Below, piece by piece: positions 10,285 through 21,655 of a stretch of DNA of 64,000 nt (position 1 is its first letter; every line of letters starts with the position of its first letter). The stretch comes from Coix lacryma-jobi var. lacryma-jobi (taxonomy: Eukaryota; Streptophyta; Magnoliopsida; Poales; Poaceae), in NCBI GenBank assembly GCA_009763385.1, contig CM019831.1:115727432-115791431 (forward strand), given 5' to 3'. The notes under the pieces were generated by a model. The model was not told the origin of the DNA. It saw nothing but the letters and a program-made list of their open reading frames with translations, and did not search any database. The position numbers were made by a program, and so were the translations under genes.

Positions 10285-11749
10285 GTGAACTACAAGACCA
10301 GTGGATCTCATTGGGTGATTGATAGTGGTTGCACACAACATATGACCGGTGATCCCCGGATGTTCACCTCACTAGAAGAGAATGTCAATGACCAAGAAAA
10401 GATTACATTTGGTGACAATTCAAAGGGCAATGTCAAGGGATTGGGCAAAGTGGCAATATCAAATGATCATACCATCTCCAATGTGCTTCTAGTTGCATCG
10501 TTGAGCTTCAACTTGCTATCCGTTGGGCAACTATGTGATCTTGGCTTTCAATGTTTGTTCACCGACAAGGAAGTGGTTGTGACCAAGAAAGATGATACAC
10601 AAGTGATATTCAAGGGCTTTAGATACAACAATCTCTATCTAGTGGATTTCACCTCCGAAGATGCCAACTTGAAGACATGTTTGTTCACTAAGCAATCACT
10701 TGGTTGGCTATGGCATAGAAGGTTGGCACATGTTGGAACGAACACTCTCTACAAGCTATTGAAGAAGGATTTGGTTAGAGGCTTGAAGGATGTCAAATTT
10801 GAGAAGGACAAATTGTGTAGTGCATGTCAAGCCGGCAAACAAGTCGCAAACACTCATCCAACCAAAGCCTTTGTATCAACATCAAGAGAGTTAGAGCTAC
10901 TTCACATGGATCTATTTGGGCCAACAACATATGCTAGCTTGGGTGGAAATCTCTATTGCCTAGTGATTGTTGATGACTATTCAAGATACACTTGGGTATT
11001 CTTTCTTCATGACAAATCCGAAGCAACCCCTTCATTCAAGAAGTTTTCCAAGAGAGCCCAAAATGAGTTTGACTTGAAAATCAAGAAGATAAGAAGTGAC
11101 AACGGAAAGGAGTTTGACAACACCCACATTGAGGAATATTGTGATGAAGTTGGGATCAAGCATGAAGTCTCCGCAACCTACACACCACAACAAAATGGGG
11201 TAGTTGAGAGGAAGAACCGGACACTAATCACCCTAGCAAGGACAATGCTAGATGAGTACACTACACCGGAAAGATTTTGGGCGGAAGCAATCAACACCGC
11301 TTGCTATGCTTCAAACCGGTTGTTCCCCCATCGTCTCCTTGGCAAGACCCCCTATGAGCTACTCAACAACAAGAAGCCGGATATATCATTCTTTAGAGTG
11401 TTTGGGTGCAAATGCTACATCTACAAGAAGCGCCAACACCTAGAGAAATTTGAACGCCGATGTGATATTGGTTTTCTTGTTGGTTACTCATTGAAGTCCA
11501 AAGCATATCGAGTATTCAACCATGCCACCGGGATGGTAGAAGAAACATATGATGTGGAATTCGATGAATCTAATGGCTCTCAAGGAGAGCATGAAAATCT
11601 TGATGATGTAGGTGATGAAACATTGAGGGAAGCAATGAAGAACATGTAGATTGGAGCCATCAAGCCTAAAGATGATGATGATGATGTGCAAGTCATTGAC
11701 AAGCCATCCTCATCCAATGTACCACAAGATGATGACAAAGATGGGAGAG
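10285..11749 (+). pseudogene. pol: Sire-2 pol, first segment: protease, pre-integrase, integrase
   Basis: The frame is +1 relative to gag. It begins with the retropepsin active site (VIDSGCTQHMTGD, D-S-G) and continues into the HHCC pre-integrase domain (WHRRLAHV, later CSAC). The integrase catalytic triad is visible in HMDLFGP, SDNGKEF and NGVVERKNRT. The linker has GFLVGYSLKSKAYRVFN. A TAG at 11647-11649 interrupts the acidic linker. The frame then stays open to the insertion point of Sire-3 at 11749 and resumes in phase at 33818. Of the copia pol genes here this integrase looks best preserved. Confidence 0.9.
11745..11749 (+). repeat. Target-site duplication GAGAG, left copy (Sire-3)
   Basis: GAGAG immediately precedes the TGCGGATACATGGG of the Sire-3 5' LTR and is repeated at 33813-33817 directly after its 3' LTR. 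This is a perfect 5-bp copia target duplication. Confidence 0.97.
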
Positions 11750-13818
11750 TGCGGATACATGGGTGTATGCTGAGTCTCGAGTGATGAGTGATTGTCAATT
11801 GGGATAATGTGCATGTTCTTTGGCTTGTGTTGTGCAGGTGTCGAGCACGGATACAGTGATCGAGGGCAAGGTGAAGGTCAAGTAGAGACGTGCCGTGCCG
11901 ATGGACCAAGAGTGGCGAAGGGCGGACGTGAGGCTTGGACTGAGGGACCGGTGGCCTGAGGATCAACTGTGGTGGCTGATAGCCTGAGACAGCGACGAGC
12001 GAAGACTTGCGGGCACGGTGTTGCTTGGGTCGAGGACCTGGGAACACGTGTCAGTGGACGGGGTGCACGGGCGGTGCATTCCTTCTACGGCTCGGTTTGG
12101 TGGCTGAGCCACAGAAAAACCACCGAGTGGACGGTTTCCAGGTTTGGGCCTCAAAACCTGGGCGGTGACGGTTTCCGAGTTTGGCCACAAAACTCGGGCT
12201 GAGGACGGTTTCCAGGTTTGGGCCTCAAAACCTGGGTGCTGCGGGTTTGCTGAGTTTGGGCCACAAAACTCAGGCGATGGACGGCTGGTTTCCCGGTTTG
12301 GGCCTCAAAACCGGGGGTTGGTCGTGAAGGCTGGTTTCCTGGTTTGGGCCTCAAAACCGGGGGCGAAGTCCGGGAAAAGGACGAGCGGAGCGGTGGCGGG
12401 ACGTGGCGGCAATCGGTGAGGTTGCGTCGAGGCAACGCTACCAGTTGTGCGGGCATGGCCGTCGAATTACCAGCAACTTTGAGTTGGTCCAGAATAACCC
12501 TAGGGTTTAGCTGGTTCGCTCTGTAATTAGTTAGGGGTAGAGTGGGAACTAGAATTAGGATAAGTAGAGGGAGACACCCACCTCCCATCCTATCTCAGTC
12601 ATTTGCTCTTTGCCTTCTAGGTTTTCCTGCTCTCCCAATCCCTTGCTGTAGCAACTGAGATCCGCAGAGAATCATACCTCTGTGTACTGGAGATTTTTAG
12701 GAAGTGAGACCGTAATCTCACTGTTGTAGCGTGTGGTAGCCACACGGTTGCAGATCGATGACTTGATTCGCGTTTTGTTCGTGTTCTTCGCGTTCTTCGT
12801 TTCTCCACGATTTTCTTGTCACTCGATCTCCCTCTCTACTGCGTCTTTTCGAAATCCATTTGAATCAACTTGTTCTTTATAGTGAGGAGATCATTTCCAC
12901 CAAAGGAATTCATCTAACTCCTCACGAACAAGTAGATCGGGTTGATTTCGTTTTCGTTGCGTTTTTTCGTTCATACACCTTCCCCTTCGATTTCCTGTCG
13001 ATTGAGTTGATTTGAGCGGATGATTTCTTGGGGATAGTCTCCTAACTACCTCGTGATTATCTTCTCCAAGTTTGGGAACAAGGGATTGTGAGTTGATTTG
13101 GATTTAGGAGGATTCGTGTGAGGGGCGACCGAAATCGCCCTCACTGGGTGGTCGCGGACAGTCCGCGGTTCCACCGGCGGACAGTCCGCGCGTCGGTGGC
13201 AAGCCGGATCAGTGGCTGTGTTCTTCGACTGTGTTGCTCCGTTTTGAACGGCGGACAGTCCGCAGTTCTAGGTCGCAGACAGTCCGGGCCTGAGTAGAAC
13301 GAGTTCAGTAGCAGTGCTGTTTTTCCTTTTTGACCGGCGGACAGTCCGGGTTCGGCTAGCGGACAGTCCGCAGTAGCCGCGGACAGTCCGGGACTTCCAG
13401 TCCAGGACCCTGCTGAAGCTTGCACTTTTGTGCGTTTGCTCTCCCGGCTTCTTCGCTTGGTTTTCGGACTTCTCGTTTGGCCCTAGAGTTGACCAAGGAA
13501 CCTCTCTAGGTATCTTTGCTACTTGTTAGCATTGGTATTTGGAGAATTCTCTACGTAGTCTTCCATCTACGTTTGGGACTTGGTTTTTAGGGGTTGAACT
13601 TGTACCGATGCTTTTGTCGTTTGGCTTGCTATCGCTTTGTGGTGCCTCGCTGTGATCCTAGGGATCATCCACCCTCTTCCAAGGGTCGTGGGCATCACGG
13701 TTTCGATCGAAGCTTTTGGAGGTTGATTTGTGGAACAAAGGCCAAAGTTTCGAGAGAAAATTTTGAGCTCCCATTCACCCCCCTCTGGTCGCCTTGCTAT
13801 TGCATTCTTGGTCCTTCA
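11750..13818 (+). repeat. 5' LTR of Sire-3 (2069 bp)
   Basis: The LTR runs from TGCGGATACATGGG to TTGGTCCTTCA. Its first half matches Sire-1 and Sire-4 and contains a short version of the CCAGGTTTGGGCC palindrome array (12134-12365). Its second half carries a different motif, CGGACAGTCCG (13145-13405), in place of the CCGGAC array of its relatives. Confidence 0.93.
13145..13405 (+). repeat. CGGACAGTCCG palindrome array in Sire-3 LTR
   Basis: About nine copies of GCGGACAGTCCGC or close variants occur, each almost self-complementary with an A/T centre. The array is repeated at about 33130-33405 in the 3' LTR. It sits where Sire-1 and Sire-4 have the CCGGAC array, and it shares only the CGGA/TCCG core with them. 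Confidence 0.9.
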
Positions 13819-13820
13819 AT

Positions 13821-13832
13821 TGGTATCGGAGC
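13821..13832 (+). promoter_or_regulatory. Primer-binding site of Sire-3
   Basis: TGGTATCGGAGC starts two bases after the 5' LTR. It is complementary, apart from one base, to the 3' end of initiator tRNA-Met. Confidence 0.92.
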
Positions 13833-13881
13833 GGGTTAAGGATCTTCCACCTTAGCCGGTTCCAGATCCACAGAAGGCGAC

Positions 13882-16390
13882 ATGCATCGCGGCGTGGGCA
13901 AACCGCCGTTTTTCGATGGGACGAACTATGCGTATTGGAAGATACGCATGTCGGCCTATCTGCAGAGTATGGGTTCTTCCATCTGGGATATTTGCAACTC
14001 TACTGATTACGTGGTCTTGGCTGCTCGTGTTACTCAGCATCAGATCGATGAGCACGATGCCAATAGCCGAGCCCGTAATGCTCTTTTCTCATGTTTGAGC
14101 ATGACGGAGTTTGATCGCGTTTCTCACCTCGCTACGGCTCGGGAGATTTGGGCATCCCACATGCGTTTCCATGAAGGAACCATTCAAGTCAAAACCTGTC
14201 TCTACGAGTCGCACAAGCGAGAGTACGAGAACTTTCGACACATGCCTGGCGAGAGCATAGAGAGTTTATTCGCTCGCTTTCAGGTGATTGTCAACAGGAT
14301 GAGGGCTAACAAGGAGTTGTTGCCTTTCGACGATCATGAGAGAGCTTTGAAGCTTTTGCATACTCTCGATCGGTCGGTGTGGGACTCAAAGGTTCAGGCG
14401 ATCATCGAATCACCTAACTATGAGACCCTCACATGCGACGAGCTCTTTAGTAAGCTCAAGTCCAGTGAGATTGACGCCATGGCGAGGGCTTCTTATGAAA
14501 ATCCTTCTGGCCCGTCAATGGCTTTGCTTTCTGGCTCTTTTGCTAACACCTCTGGAGGCTTTGCACTTTCCTCTCTTCTTTCTGTCACAGAGGAGCAGCT
14601 GGAGTTCATAGGGGATGACGAGTTGGCTTTGCTCGCCAACCGGTTCTCGTGGTTCCACAACAACCGCATGAACCGTCGCCGCAGAGGAGAACGCTCGGGT
14701 TGTTTTGAGTGCGGCGACCCTAACCACTTCATCTCCAATTGTCCGAAGAAGAACAAGCAAGTCTTCGGCAAGGCGGATCATGGGCACAAGTATGACTTCG
14801 GCAAGCGCAAGGAGAAGTACGTCCCCGCGAGGCACAAGCGGAAGGGCGGCTTCGACAAGGAGTACATCAAGACAAAGTACTTGGAGAAGGCCCAGGCTGA
14901 GCAGCGTGCTTTCTTCGCCACGCTCAGCGACATCAATAACTCGGATGACGACTCCGCTGCCTCAAGCGATGATGAGTCCGAGAAGAAGAAGAGGATCAAA
15001 GACAAGCTGAACGACCTCTGCTTCTTCGCCGACAACGAGGGTTTTTGCACCATGGCCCTCAGAACGACGAGGACGACGACACCTCCCAGGTATCTCAGAC
15101 CCCCGATGAGCTTTCTGCTGAGGTCGAGAAACTTACTGCCACTCTTCTTAGTCAAGATAAACTGCTTAGGCGTGCTGCTAGAGAGCGTAAGGAGTTTAGG
15201 CAGAAGTGGGAGGATACGGTGAAGGAGCTTGAGTTTGCCAAGTCCACCGTGGTTGTTTCTGAGGAGAGTGAGTGTGAGATGTGCACTACGCACATGACTG
15301 ACCTTCTCACTTTGAGGGGAAAGTATGTTGCATTGGTAGGAGAGGTGGATGAGCTTAAAGCTAGATCCTCGCTGTTGGGTGCGTGCAAGTCCTGTGCTGG
15401 CTTGCAATCCGAGTTGGCAGAGAAGAATGCCAAGATTGTGTCTCTTGAGAAGGCCAGCTCGGGTAGCATTTGTGTGTCTAGATGCGCTTTGTGTTAGGGT
15501 TTGGAGATGGAGATCGCGAATGTGAAGCATGACAAGATGCAAACCGAGGAAGAAAACACATACCTTCAGACCATCTTGTCATGGGTGTCTTGTGGTGAGC
15601 CACAGCTTGGGATGATGATCTCCCAGTTCAAGCGTGCTGCTGGAGGTCCAGGTGTAGGCTTTGCTCAGGGTGTTGAGCGCGCTTCATCTTTTGGCAAGAT
15701 TGGAGAGTCGAGTGGTCTAAACCCATGTGAGAAGCCCAACTCCACCACTACTCCTAAGCTTACCAAGATTCCACCCAAAGAGCCTCTCAAGCCTAACACC
15801 AAGGATGGGGTATTTGTTGAACCTCCGAGAGCTCCACCCAAGAAACAATCATGGGCTCCAAAACCAAACCACCTCAAGAACAAGCTAGACACAATGCCAT
15901 CTACCCAAGAGGAGCTTATGCCACAAAAGGGCAAAGTGATCCACACCCACTACCGTGAGTACCAACAACCCCCTATGAGAGCGGTGAGGTACCATTGTGA
16001 GCACTGTGGGAGAGATGGACACTTGAGTGAGTTTTGCTTTCGGCACAAGAGAGAGGCGCACCGTGCAAAGGAGATGAACAACCCAGACATGTACCATCCT
16101 TTCCATGATGTACATGTGTCGAACGTTCAGAGGCGTGCTGCTAGGCCTAGAGGTCCAAAACCTCAAGTTCCTAGGCCTAGGCCGCAAGAAGGTCGTGCCC
16201 GGCGGGAGCCTGCGTTTGTAGGTTTTGGACCCCGTGGCGGTGGCTTTGTAGTAGAGCGTTACCCCCCACCGCATTTTGACTATCCCGATGAGCGCTCTTT
16301 CCCTAGCGGACCACGTTTTCCTCAGCGTGGTGATCGCTTTACCAAGCTGAGCGTGCTAGGAATGGTTTTGCTACAAACCGTTCTTTTTAG
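13882..16390 (+). pseudogene. gag: Sire-3 gag (frameshifted)
   Basis: The ATG at 13882, 50 bp after the primer site, starts a UBN2-type gag (PPFFDGTNYAYWKIRMSAYL) with a first CCHC knuckle (CFECGDPNHFISNC at about 14701). Relative to Sire-4 about 38 bp is lost at 15058, right after FCTMAL. This shifts the frame, and the remainder is read in another frame from about 15060. A TAG at 15495-15497 follows. The second half has a coiled-coil-like segment, a possible dynein light chain 8 motif (DKMQTEE, about 15530), proline-rich sequence and a second CCHC knuckle (CEHCGRDGHLSEFC at about 15997). Another shift occurs near 16345, and the normal end lies at about 16390. Confidence 0.88.
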
Positions 16391-16475
16391 CAGCCGGCTC
16401 AACACTGGTATAATTCCCATTTTACTCACCCCAGTGTTGGACCGTATGCTCACCCTATGTCTTTTTATTGATGTA

Positions 16476-17518
16476 GGTAAAACGATTGGAGAACGTTTGG
16501 TTGGTGGATTCTGGGTGTTCGAGGCACATGACCGGAAACACCAAGTGGTTCTCCAGTCTTAGTCCGGTCGCCGGAAAGGAGTTTATCACCTTCGGCGACT
16601 ATAGCAAAGGTAAAGTGTTGTCTCGTGGGTCGGTGCGAGTTAATGAGCACTTTGTGTTGCGCGATGTTGCTCTTGTTTCTAACTTGCATTTTAACCTTCT
16701 TTCTGTTTCGCAACTTTTTGATGATGACTATGAGATTCGTTTTAAACCGAATCTCAGTCACATTTTGGATCCTCAGGGCAATCTTGTATGTGTGATTTCG
16801 CCCTTTGGAAAAGTCTTTCATGCGAATTTCTCAGAGTCGTTTGGCATTTCTCGTTGTCTTTTGGCTGGACCTTCCTCCTCTGATCTTTGGAAGTGGCATA
16901 GGAGACTTGGTCACCTGAGCTTTGACTTGCTTGCAAGACTCAGCTCACTTGGCCTAATCCGAGGATTGCCCAAGTTGTCCATGGAGAAGGATCTTGTTTG
17001 CCATTATTGTAGACATGGGAAGATGGTAGCTGCTCCCCACCATCCAGTGACTCAGGTTATGACTAAGCGCCCTGGAGAGCTTTTGCACATGGACCTTGTT
17101 GGTTCGGCTCGGGTGAGCTCGGTTGGGCGGGAAGTGGTACGTGCTTGTTGTTGTTGACGATTTTTCGAGATATTCGTGGGTCTTCTTTTTAGCTGAGAAG
17201 ACCGAGACTTTCTTCTTTGCTCGCAATCTGATTTTGCGTCTTCAGAATGAGTTCCCTATGAACTCAATGCGAGCAATTCGGAGTGATAATGGTGCCGAAT
17301 TCAAGAATTCGGATTTTGAGAAGTTTTGTAACTCTTTGGGTTTGGAGCATCAGTTTTCTTCTCCCTACACACCGCCACAAATTGGTGTTGTAGAGAGGAA
17401 GAATCGGACCCTTGTAGAGATGGCCAGGACGATGCTCGATGAGCATAGGACTCCTAGGCGATATTGGGCCGAAGCTATGAGCACTGCATGCTATATTTCC
17501 AATCGCATTTTCCTCTGA
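16476..17518 (+). pseudogene. pol: Sire-3 pol: protease, pre-integrase and integrase
   Basis: This follows the gag end after about 85 bp and a TGATGTAGGT junction. Visible features are the protease DSGCSRHMTG, the HHCC domain (WHRRLGHLSFD, CHYC), and the integrase motifs HMDLVG, SDNGAEF and GVVERKNRT. An extra base near 17122 shifts the frame before VVVDDFSRYSWVFF. The conserved asparagine before GVVERKN is isoleucine, and a TGA at 17516-17518 truncates the frame. Confidence 0.88.
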
Positions 17519-17524
17519 GCTTTC

Positions 17525-19683
17525 TTGAAAAAGACTTCTTATGAGTTGCGTTTTGGAAAACTGCCCAAAGTGAGTTATTTTAGAGTCTTTGGTTGCCACT
17601 GTTTTATACTTAAGAAAGGCAACCTGGACAAATTTGAGTCTCATTCTTCTGACGGTGTATTTTTCGGTTATGGTACTCATACCCGTGCATATCGTGTACT
17701 TAACCTTGATACTAACCGAGTCATGGAGACATCCAATGTCACCTTCGACGAGACCATGGTTTGTCCTTCTTCTCGTTTTGAGCGTGCAGGTGATCATGAG
17801 GTTGGCGAACCTCTTTTTGATGATGAGGATGAGGGTGCTGAAGGGATGGATGACCCAGCACCACCTCCACCTGCTGTACCGCAAAGAGCGGCCTCTACTA
17901 CCACTCACGGCCCCGATCCTTCTTCTTCGACTACTTGGAGGCCGTGGGATCCGCCACCTCGAGCGGTACCTTTTGTACCCGAGGAGGCACCAGCTGCTGT
18001 TGAGGGGGAGGTTTCTTCAGCTCGGGAGGCGCCACGACACATTCAGCGTCAACACCCGCCTCAACAGATGATAAGCAGCATCGACGAACGTGTCACTCGG
18101 TCAAGGTCACAACATATCTCCCACTTTGCTCATTCTGCATTTGTTGCTGATTTTGAACCTCGAGATGTTGGACACGCTTTATCTGATCCTGATTGGGTCA
18201 ATGCCATGCATGAGGAGTTAGAAAAATTTTGAAAGAAATTGGGTTTGGGTTTTGGTTCCTCTTCCTCCTGAGTGTCACCCTATTGGTACAAAATGGGTTT
18301 TCAAAAACAAACAAGGAGAGGATGGCCATGTTGTGAGAAACAAGGCCAGACTTGTAGCCCAGGGGTGTAGTCAGAAGGAGGGGATAGACTATGAGGAGAC
18401 TTTTGCTCCTGTAGCTCGTTTGGAGGCAATTAGGATACTCTTGGCTTTTGCTGCATCCAAAGGGTTTAAACTTTTTCAAATGGATGTCAAGAGTGCCTTC
18501 CTAAACGGCTACATAGAAGAAGAGGTGTATGTGAAACAATCCCCCGGTTTCGAAAATCCCAAGTTTCCAAACCATGTTCTTAAACTTCACAAAGCTTTAT
18601 ATGGTTTGAAACAAGCCCCTAGAGCCTGGTATGATAGGTTGAAAACCTTTTTGCTTGCTAAGGGTTTTAAAAATGGGATGTGTGGATAAAATGCTTTTTC
18701 TCCTCAAGCAAGGCAATGACACTCTCTTGGTCCCGATTTATGTGGATGATATCATTTTCGGTGGTTCTTCTCACGCTTTGGTTGCCAAGTTTGCAGACAC
18801 TATGAGCAGGGAGTTTGAGATGAGTATGATGGGCGAGTTGATGTTTTTCCTCGGGTTGCAAATCAAGCAATCACGAGAGGGGACGTTCGTGCACCAGGGT
18901 AAGTACACCAAGGATATCCGGAAGAAGTTCGATATGGGTGAGGCCAAGCCTCTTCCAACACCCATGTCGACCACGACGGCCCTGGATGCGGACAAGGATG
19001 GAGAAGCTGTGGACTAGAAGGAGTACCGGAGTATGATTGGGTCGCTGTTGTACCTTACGGCGACACGCCCGGACATTCAGTTCGTGGTGTGTCTTTGCGC
19101 GCGGTTTCAGTCGTCGCCGCGCACCTCTCACTGTCAGGCGGTCAAGCGCATTATGAGGTACTTATGCTTCACTCCAGAGTTTGGGATTTGGTATTCTGCT
19201 TCCTCCACCCTTTCCCTTTGCGGTTATTCTGATGCTGATTTTGCCGGTTGCTGTATTGAGCGCAAGTCCACTTCTGGGACTTGTTAGTTTATTGGTTCTT
19301 CTCTTGTTTCGTGGTCTTCTCGCAAGCAGTCTAGTGTCGCCCAGTCTACCACGGAGGTAGAGTATGTTGATGCGGCTAGCTGCTGTTCCCAGTTGCTCTG
19401 GATGATGGCCACTTTGCGTGATTTCGGTCTGAGCTTTTCTCGCGTTCCTTTGCTTTGTGACAGCACGAGTGTGATTAGCGTTGCTAAGAACCCCATGCTG
19501 CACTCTAAGACCAAACACATTGATGTGTGCTTTCATTTTCTGCGAGACCACTATGAGAAGGGTGATATCGACCTTCGCCATGTCGATACTCGTCATCAGT
19601 TGGCTGATATTTTCACCAAGCCTTTGGACCAATCAACTTTTGCTAGGTTGAGAGGTGAGCTTGGTGTGTGTTTCCCTTTTTAG
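17525..19683 (+). pseudogene. pol: Sire-3 pol: linker, reverse transcriptase and RNase H
   Basis: The integrase C-terminal linker (GYGTHTRAYRVLNLDT) and an acidic, proline-rich segment run to 18232, where a one-base gain ends the frame. RT follows in another frame (GTKWVFKNKQGEDG, MDVKSAFLNGYIEEEVYV, ALYGLKQAPRAWYD). It shifts again near 18665 and then continues with YVDDIIFGG and FFLGLQIKQ. In-frame TAG codons fall at 19015 and 19285. RNase H ends with LADIFTKPLDQ and the terminal TAG at 19681. There are three frame changes and two stops, so the gene is dead. Confidence 0.88.
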
Positions 19684-21203
19684 TTGGGGGAAACATTTTG
19701 GTTCGTGTATTATAGACTGACTCTTTTCCTTCTTTTGCTTTCATCATGCATCTTTGCATGTCATATTGCATATTTACATACAGAGCTTCATTAATATAAT
19801 CCTTAGAATATGACTATGCTCTGTTTAGTGTATGCTCCGATGCTATTTAATGATGCTTGTAGCTTATGCTTTTTCTGATCACCGATACATGTTGTGAGCT
19901 GAGCTATTTTATGAATGGTGAATTTGCTTAATGAACATAAAACTTGAAAATGTTCACCATTGAGATATGCAACTAGCATGTGTAGAATGTGTTGAAATCA
20001 CTTGTGCTTTTCATATATGCTAGGTTGCTATGTCTCTAGTTCTGAGTCATTCACTTGCTTGGTATGTTCATATTCTTCTTTAAATTTAAACCAAGTTAAG
20101 TGAATTGGAAAGATCGAGATGGGATTGCTTGTCAGCACATCACAGTATCGAGACTGTTTCTCATTGCACTTTGAGTTAAACTTGAGCTGTGTAGTGTATG
20201 ACCAAAACTGTTGCTTTAAGCTTCTGATTGCTTCTGCATAGGCTTCGCACAGTTGAAAAGTTAGGCAATGACAAGTTTTCAACCTCTCGCAATCACATGC
20301 TGAAATTTGAACCTGTGTAATTTAACTGCTGCAACTCCGATAAAACTTGAATACACAAGTCTATGTTTCATTCTATAGCATGATGATTGAACCTTGCTAG
20401 GGGTAGTTCATCTTGTATACATGTTTAGCACTTGTTTGACTTCCTGTCTATACATGTTTAGTGCTATTTTGATGGTGACTACCTTTTTGGCTAAAAACTG
20501 CTCACTTTGCTCATATGTTCATATTTCATATTTGGTGATCAGTTTGAGCCTTTGCTAGCTTTTTGTGCTTATTATTGAGTCATCGGATCAACACTTTGTT
20601 GAGCATCTTCATATTCTATCAACTATATTCCTAAAGCTGCTAACTTGCATTTTAACACATATGCATTTGGAGGGGAGATACTTGATAGTGCATTTTCAAC
20701 TAAGGGGGAGAAATTTGCCAAATCATAAGGGGGAAACCTTATCTTGGTTGTGTGCACTATTGGAGGGGGAGCTTGAGTTTGAGTTGGCTCGGATTTTGAG
20801 GATTTTGAATTTTCCAATTGGTCTGGAGCTTTTCTGCTAGTTGTGATGAGCCTCTGTGCCTCTGTCTTGAGGGACTAGCATTTTTGGCTTTGTTGTTCAA
20901 TTGGTTCGGAGACTTTCTCCTTTTCAGTCGGTATTTTTCATTTGATATCGAGCTGTTTTCACGCTAGCGGTGTTGAGCCTGTTCTACCTCTTCTTGAGGG
21001 CTAGCTTTGCTTTGCTTGGTTGCGTCGAGCCGTTGCCCATGTCTTTCGGGACCAAGTTGTCTTGCTCTTACATTTGACCTTCTTCTGGCTTTGATATGCT
21101 TTTGGGTCATTTGGACGAGTTCTCTACTTCTTCTTCTTCCTTCTACTTCTTCTACATTATGATTTATGTTGGTAGTTGACAATGCACTCATCAAGAGGGA
21201 GAT
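19684..21203 (+). other. Sire-3 3' noncoding region with repeated polypurine tracts
   Basis: No protein is evident. AAGGGGGAG-like tracts lie at about 20701 and 20728, and a degenerate priming tract AAGAGGGAGA at 21193-21202 abuts the LTR start. The region aligns along most of its length with 3100-4662. Confidence 0.8.
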
Positions 21204-21655
21204 TGCGAATACATGGGTGTATGCCGAGTCTCGAGTGATGAGTGATTGTCAACTGGGATAATGCGCATGTTCTTTGGCTTGTGTTGTGCAGGTCTCGAGC
21301 ACGGATACAGTGATCGAGGGCAAGGTGAAGGTCAAGTAGAGACGTGTCGTGCCGATAGCCCGAGAGCGGTGAAAGGCGGACGTGACGCTTGGACTGAGGG
21401 ACCGGTGGCCTGAAGATCAGCTGTGGTGGCTGATAGCCTGAGACAGCGACGAGCAAAGACTTGCGGGCACGGTGTTGCTTGGGTCGAGGACCTGGGGACA
21501 CGTGTCGGCGGACGGGGTGCACGGGCGGTGCATTCCTTCTACGGCTCGGTTTGGTGGTTGAGCCACAGAAAAACCACCGAGTGGACGGTTTCCAGGTTTG
21601 GGCCTCAAAACCTGGGCGGTGACGGTTTCCGAGTTTGGCCACAAAACTCGGGCTG
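21204..21655 (+). repeat. 3' LTR of Sire-3, left fragment
   Basis: It starts TGCGAATACATGGG and ends at the GGCTG target of Sire-4. It continues in register at 32937. It matches 11750-12202 of the 5' LTR. Confidence 0.93.
21651..21655 (+). repeat. Target-site duplication GGCTG, left copy (Sire-4)
   Basis: GGCTG precedes the TGAAGGACCG end of Sire-4 and recurs at 32932-32936 right after its other end. Confidence 0.96.
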
